Source of the DNA: Mesonia mobilis DSM 19841
Lineage (GTDB): Bacteria; Bacteroidota; Bacteroidia; Flavobacteriales; Flavobacteriaceae
NCBI RefSeq assembly: GCF_000423405.1
Contig: NZ_AUHX01000001.1
Span: forward strand, 248,001 to 312,000
Length of the DNA stretch: 64,000 nucleotides
Direction of reading: 5' to 3'
Part shown: piece after piece, positions 60,524 through 64,000 of the stretch
How positions within the stretch are numbered: position 1 is the stretch's first letter
Layout of the letters: every line of letters starts with the position of its first letter
Program-made: the position numbers and the translations under genes
Notes under the pieces: model-generated
The model's input: only the letters and a program-made list of their open reading frames with translations
Databases searched by the model: none
Told to the model about the DNA's origin: nothing

Positions 60524-62770
60524 ATGAACCTACAACAACTCAAAACAAATTTTTTAAGATTTATCTCAGGCACCGATTTTTCTAAAGGTGTGCTTTTAGC
60601 ATTTGATATGGTCTTAAAAGTTTCTGTGGCTTATTATTTTGATGCCATTCCTATTGGAGTTAGTTTGGCGATCGGTTCGTTTTTAGTTGCACCTAGCGAC
60701 GTTCCCGGTAATTTAAAGCATCGACTTTTTGGGATGCTAACTGCTTTGTTTTTAGGAGTAAGCGTAACTTTACTTTCTGGTTTACTTCAGATGAATATTT
60801 GGCTAGAATTACCAATTTATTTTGTGGTTATTTTCTTCTTGGCCTACATATCTGTATATGGTTTTAGAGCTTCTTTAGTAACCTTTACCGGCCTCATCGC
60901 ATTTGTTTTAGGCTTTGCCAATTTAGGTGGAGACAATCTAATCATGCATGCTGCTTTGATCGCCGCCGGCGGACTTTGGTTTATATTTATCACCAGTATT
61001 TATTGGATTTTAAGACCAGAAAAACACCAAGAGTTACTACTAGGGGAAACCGCGCAGTTAACCAGTAAGTTTTTAGCAATTCGATCTAAATTAGGTAATC
61101 GTAATGAACGTGAAAATCTTTTAAAAGAGCAATTCAACCTGCAAATATCCATTAACGATCTCCATGAAAGTTTACGAGAAAGTTTAATAGGAAATCGAAA
61201 GCGTTCCGGTAGATCAAATTCTGCGCGTCGTAAAATATTAGTGTTTATTGAGTTGGTCGATATTTTAGAGTTGAGTATTGCGCATCCGGTGAATTTTCAA
61301 AAAGTAGATGAATTGAATGAAGATTTTCCGGAGATGATTTCAGCAATCGAAAAATTACTGATTTTAATGAGCGATCGGCTTCAGGATATTTCGAATTTTT
61401 TAATCGATGGAAAGACTATTCAATCTCATAAAAAAATACCGGAGCAACTTCAGTTTATCGACGATTTAATTGAAACCTATAAAAAAACAGAACCTTACCC
61501 GCAATCGAGACCTATGATTTTGCTGATGCGAAATCTATTAGATTACGAGAAAAAGCAATATGAAAAAATTCTGTCGATCGAAAGGATTTTAGGAGCGATA
61601 AACGACCGGAACAAAGTAAAATTAGGGCATAGAAAGATTGAACAATTTATCACGCCCACCGATTATTCCTTCAGCATATTAAAAGAAAACTTCAGTTTAT
61701 CGTCAACTATTTTTAGGCATAGTTTGCGCTTAGCGATCTTAATGATCGCCGGTATTTTAATTGGTCATTTTTTTCATCTTCAAAACTCGTATTGGATTTT
61801 ATTGACCATCGTCGTGATTATGCGACCTAATTACGGACTTACCAAAGAGCGTTCGAAACAGCGAATTTTAGGAACCGTAATTGGTGGTTTACTCGCTTTG
61901 GCTATTGTTTTATTGATCGAGAATCCTTGGGTTTATGTGGTTTGCGGCGTAGTAAGTTTAATTATGGCTTTCTCGATGCTTCAAAAAAACTATGTAGGCG
62001 CAGCCATTTTTATCACTTTAATGGTGGTTTTTCTGTACGCGTTAATTCAGCCCGATGCAGTGAATGTGGTGCAGTTTAGAATTATCGACACTATTATTGG
62101 CGCGGTGTTGGCCATTATCGGAAATAAATTTATACTTCCTGCCTGGGAACATTTGGAGATTGAAAATACCATTGCCAATACCATCGAAAAAAATATCGCT
62201 TACCTAAAAGAGATCGATAAGTATTACCATAACAAAGAAAAACTTTCAAACTCGTATAAACTGGCAAGAAAAGAGGCTTTTTTAGCAATGGGGAATTTGA
62301 GTGCTGCCTTTCAGCGAACTTCTCAAGAGCCTAAATCTAATCAAAAACAATATGCTTCTATTTATCGCTATACGGTGCTTAACTATACGTTTTTAACCTC
62401 TTTGGCGAGTTTGGGTACTTTTATTAGAACGCATAAAACTACCGAAGCTTCTATCTATTTTGAAACCTATGTAAATTATATTCTGAAGAATTTGCAGGCA
62501 GCCATTCAAAAGCTCAACCAATCGGTTCAATTAGAATATAATGAAGACTATTCGCTAGACGCCGCGGAAGAATACCTTGAAAAAGAAAATCAAAAATTAC
62601 ACGATATTCGAGATCAAGAAGTGAAAGAAGGCTATCAAGAAATTAGCAATACCTTAAGAACAAAAATGCAGGAAGTTCAGTTAATTTCAGAACAATTAAA
62701 ATGGTTGCATCAAGTCTCTATCAATTTAAAAAACATAACTAGTAAGAAAACCTATGAAAGATTATTTTAA
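60524..62770 (+). CDS. FUSC-family (YccS/YhfK-like) membrane protein
   Basis: A 748-residue inner-membrane protein with two similar blocks of membrane helices. The first block (about 20-165) includes AIGSFLVAPSDVPGNLKHRL; the second (about 400-535) has the FUSC signature SYWILLTIVVIMRPNYGLTKERSKQRILGT with IGGLLALAIVLL and RIIDTIIGAVLAIIGNKFILP. A long cytoplasmic helical part separates them and another ends the protein. Related proteins are proposed aromatic-acid exporters. It overlaps the next gene by 17 bases. Confidence 0.9.
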   Translation: MNLQQLKTNFLRFISGTDFSKGVLLAFDMVLKVSVAYYFDAIPIGVSLAIGSFLVAPSDVPGNLKHRLFGMLTALFLGVSVTLLSGLLQMNIWLELPIYFVVIFFLAYISVYGFRASLVTFTGLIAFVLGFANLGGDNLIMHAALIAAGGLWFIFITSIYWILRPEKHQELLLGETAQLTSKFLAIRSKLGNRNERENLLKEQFNLQISINDLHESLRESLIGNRKRSGRSNSARRKILVFIELVDILELSIAHPVNFQKVDELNEDFPEMISAIEKLLILMSDRLQDISNFLIDGKTIQSHKKIPEQLQFIDDLIETYKKTEPYPQSRPMILLMRNLLDYEKKQYEKILSIERILGAINDRNKVKLGHRKIEQFITPTDYSFSILKENFSLSSTIFRHSLRLAILMIAGILIGHFFHLQNSYWILLTIVVIMRPNYGLTKERSKQRILGTVIGGLLALAIVLLIENPWVYVVCGVVSLIMAFSMLQKNYVGAAIFITLMVVFLYALIQPDAVNVVQFRIIDTIIGAVLAIIGNKFILPAWEHLEIENTIANTIEKNIAYLKEIDKYYHNKEKLSNSYKLARKEAFLAMGNLSAAFQRTSQEPKSNQKQYASIYRYTVLNYTFLTSLASLGTFIRTHKTTEASIYFETYVNYILKNLQAAIQKLNQSVQLEYNEDYSLDAAEEYLEKENQKLHDIRDQEVKEGYQEISNTLRTKMQEVQLISEQLKWLHQVSINLKNITSKKTYERLF

Positions 62771-63668
62771 AAGTCCGCCGTTTTTTATCACTATCGGGAT
62801 TTTACTATTAGTCGGCATTATTTATTATTTCTCAAAAGATAAATATTACATCGAATATACCGATTCTAGCCAGATTAAAATTATAAATAAATGGCCGTTA
62901 CCGCGAGTGTTAGAAGAAGTTTCTGCAATTGCTTATTTAGATAATGAGCGTGTGGCTTGTGTTCAAGATGAAGTGGGCGATATTTTTATTTATAATTTAG
63001 TAAGTGAACAAATAGAAAACCGTATTAACTTTGCTAAAGATGACGATTTTGAAGGATTAACGATGGTGAAAAATAAGGCTTACGTACTTCGAAGCGATGG
63101 AAACATTTTTAGGGTAGAAGACATTACCGTAAAAAACCCGAAAGTAGAAAAATTTGAAACCGGACTTTCTTACAAATACGATTTTGAAGGTTTATGTTAC
63201 GATCAAAAAAATAATCGTTTGCTCGTAGCCGCAAAGAGTTACGGACCTAATAATGACGATCGTTTTAAGCCAGTTTTTGCCTTTAATTTACGTACCAATA
63301 AAATTGAAAAAGAACCTGCTTTTAAGTTGAATTATGATAATCCTGTATTTGAAGGTTTAGATGCTGCCGGAGACGAAAAAGTATTTAGAACTTCAGAAAT
63401 AAATATTCATCCTAAAACCGGACAGATTTATATGTTAGACGGTGTAATTGGTAAACTTTTAATTTTAGATGAAAAATGGAACGCTCAAGATCTCTACATC
63501 TTTAATCCAGATGATTTTCCGCAGCCGGAAGGCATTACTTTTTCACCCGAAGGAAAAATGTTGATTTCTAATGAAGGAGAATGGGATCCTGCCAATATTC
63601 TAGAGGTAGAATTGAAAGGACCTCCCAAAGAAAAACCAACGATAGAAACAGAACAAGCGACGCCTTAA
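62754..63668 (+). CDS. SdiA-regulated-domain beta-propeller protein, membrane-anchored
   Basis: A 304-residue protein with an N-terminal membrane anchor (PPFFITIGILLLVGIIYYFS) and an extracytoplasmic propeller-like region. Repeats of the type EEVSAIAYLDNERVACVQDE, FEGLTMVKNKAYVLRSDG, DFEGLCYDQKNNRLLVAAK and the closing FPQPEGITFSPEGKMLISNEGE match the SdiA-regulated/phytase-like esterase group. Catalytic function is unclear. It overlaps the FUSC gene by 17 bases, so both are co-expressed, and its stop abuts that of the convergent PBP gene. Confidence 0.85.
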   Translation: MKDYFKSPPFFITIGILLLVGIIYYFSKDKYYIEYTDSSQIKIINKWPLPRVLEEVSAIAYLDNERVACVQDEVGDIFIYNLVSEQIENRINFAKDDDFEGLTMVKNKAYVLRSDGNIFRVEDITVKNPKVEKFETGLSYKYDFEGLCYDQKNNRLLVAAKSYGPNNDDRFKPVFAFNLRTNKIEKEPAFKLNYDNPVFEGLDAAGDEKVFRTSEINIHPKTGQIYMLDGVIGKLLILDEKWNAQDLYIFNPDDFPQPEGITFSPEGKMLISNEGEWDPANILEVELKGPPKEKPTIETEQATP

Positions 63669-64000
63669 TTATTCGTCGTCTTCCTCTTTTTTTCCTTTTA
63701 AGAAAGAGAAAATACCCCCTTTTTTCTTTTTCTCTTTCTTAAATTCTTTTTTGTCTTTTTCGCCTCCAAATAACTTTTTAAAGAAACCATCTTCTTTAGA
63801 AAGCTCACAATCTAGATCATTCAAGACTTCATCATCTGGCGTTTCAAATTTTGCTTGAGTAATGGAGTTGAAGTCTTCATCGCGATTGAGTTCTTGCATA
63901 AATTCACCAAAAATAGGTAATGCTGAGTTTGCTCCTTGGCCAATACCGGTACTGCTAAAACCAATACGCTGATCGTCGTTTCCTACCCAAGTTACCGTAA
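63669..64000 (-). CDS. Class A penicillin-binding protein, C-terminal end (N-terminus beyond window)
   Basis: The minus strand from the right edge to TAA at 63669 encodes about 110 residues: TVTWVGNDDQRIGFSSTGIG, GQGANSALPIFGEFMQ, then a low-complexity tail with KKLFGGEKDKKEFKKEKKKK and a closing Glu/Asp cluster. The WVGNDD and GANSALPIFGEFM segments are the end of the transpeptidase domain of PBP1a-type proteins, after the KTG motif, which lies outside. The Lys-rich tail is typical of flavobacterial PBP1a. An internal Met at 63899 is not the real start. Confidence 0.9.
   Translation of the reverse strand, partial: TVTWVGNDDQRIGFSSTGIGQGANSALPIFGEFMQELNRDEDFNSITQAKFETPDDEVLNDLDCELSKEDGFFKKLFGGEKDKKEFKKEKKKKGGIFSFLKGKKEEDDE

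Noticed and set aside
1-64000. tRNA or rRNA genes, CRISPR arrays, insertion sequences, prophage
   Set aside because: No cloverleaf-like T-arm consensus, no regularly spaced repeats, and no transposase, integrase or phage structural protein was seen in any frame I examined.

Overview
The window is a gene-dense, visibly AT-rich chromosomal segment from a member of the Flavobacteriaceae (Bacteroidota), probably a marine relative of Gramella, Salegentibacter or Zunongwangia. That placement is inferred from protein style and gene order, not from a search. Three observations support it. Start sites are repeatedly preceded by the Bacteroidota -7 element TAnnTTTG, often with TTG/TTTG about 20 bases upstream. 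Shine-Dalgarno sequences are largely absent. Several lineage-typical proteins occur, including HMG-CoA synthase of the mevalonate route, a PgpH-type HD protein, a fused aspartokinase-homoserine dehydrogenase, a LuxC-like acyl-CoA reductase, and DUF6146/DUF6787-like proteins. I found no rRNA, tRNA, CRISPR array, transposase or prophage gene.

Layout. 1-3402: 5' part of uvrA (cut by the window edge), an ECF-type sigma factor with a 49-codon ORF behind it, and an endonuclease III without any cysteine. 3561-9851: HMG-CoA synthase, Bcp peroxiredoxin, aroB facing proline dehydrogenase, a YihY/BrkB membrane protein and a DJ-1/PfpI protein. 9908-14608 (minus): DUF6787-like and DUF6146-like proteins, RlpA with SPOR domain, serA, serC and a LuxC-like acyl-CoA reductase, which diverges from a dicluster ferredoxin. 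15090-25083: secreted hypothetical, ychF, a TPR hybrid histidine kinase, then the tight run parE - membrane protein - parC - mscL - DUF3861-like. 25104-31179: lipoprotein, XRE regulator diverging from an M14 peptidase across shared operators, an Lrp/AsnC regulator, yebC, pterin dehydratase, an SDR gene with no standard start codon, and gcvT. 31321-36310: the thrABC operon with a Thr/Ile-rich leader peptide. 36359-40383: NAD(P)HX repair enzyme, hutH, a decayed gene and its intact paralog. 40458-47065: clpC, gyrA and a TPR protein. 47129-55397: NlpC/P60 peptidase, thiolase, pgpH, DUF72, NUDIX, thioesterase, DUF3817, a broken PAS-LuxR regulator, galE and a Pmp3/YqaE peptide. 55485-64000: VanX-like M15 peptidase, SF2 helicase, VTT-domain protein, MscS channel, FUSC protein, SdiA-regulated-domain protein and the 3' end of a class A PBP gene.

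How it works together. This is mostly housekeeping: DNA repair and topology (uvrA, nth, parE, parC, gyrA, helicase), amino-acid metabolism (serAC, thrABC, aroB, gcvT, hutH, proline dehydrogenase), envelope and osmotic functions (rlpA, M15, NlpC/P60, PBP, MscL, MscS), and stress or quality control (clpC, bcp, NAD(P)HX repair). The most notable observations are regulatory or concern decay. They are a thrL-like leader peptide placed by a matching promoter in front of thrA, a set of TTTAC-N4-GTAAA palindromes embedded in the promoters of a divergent XRE/M14 pair, a PAS-LuxR gene that has lost its middle, a stop-interrupted paralog, and an SDR gene whose Rossmann motif lies upstream of any ATG/GTG/TTG. 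I did not find a convincing new multi-gene defence or biosynthetic system.
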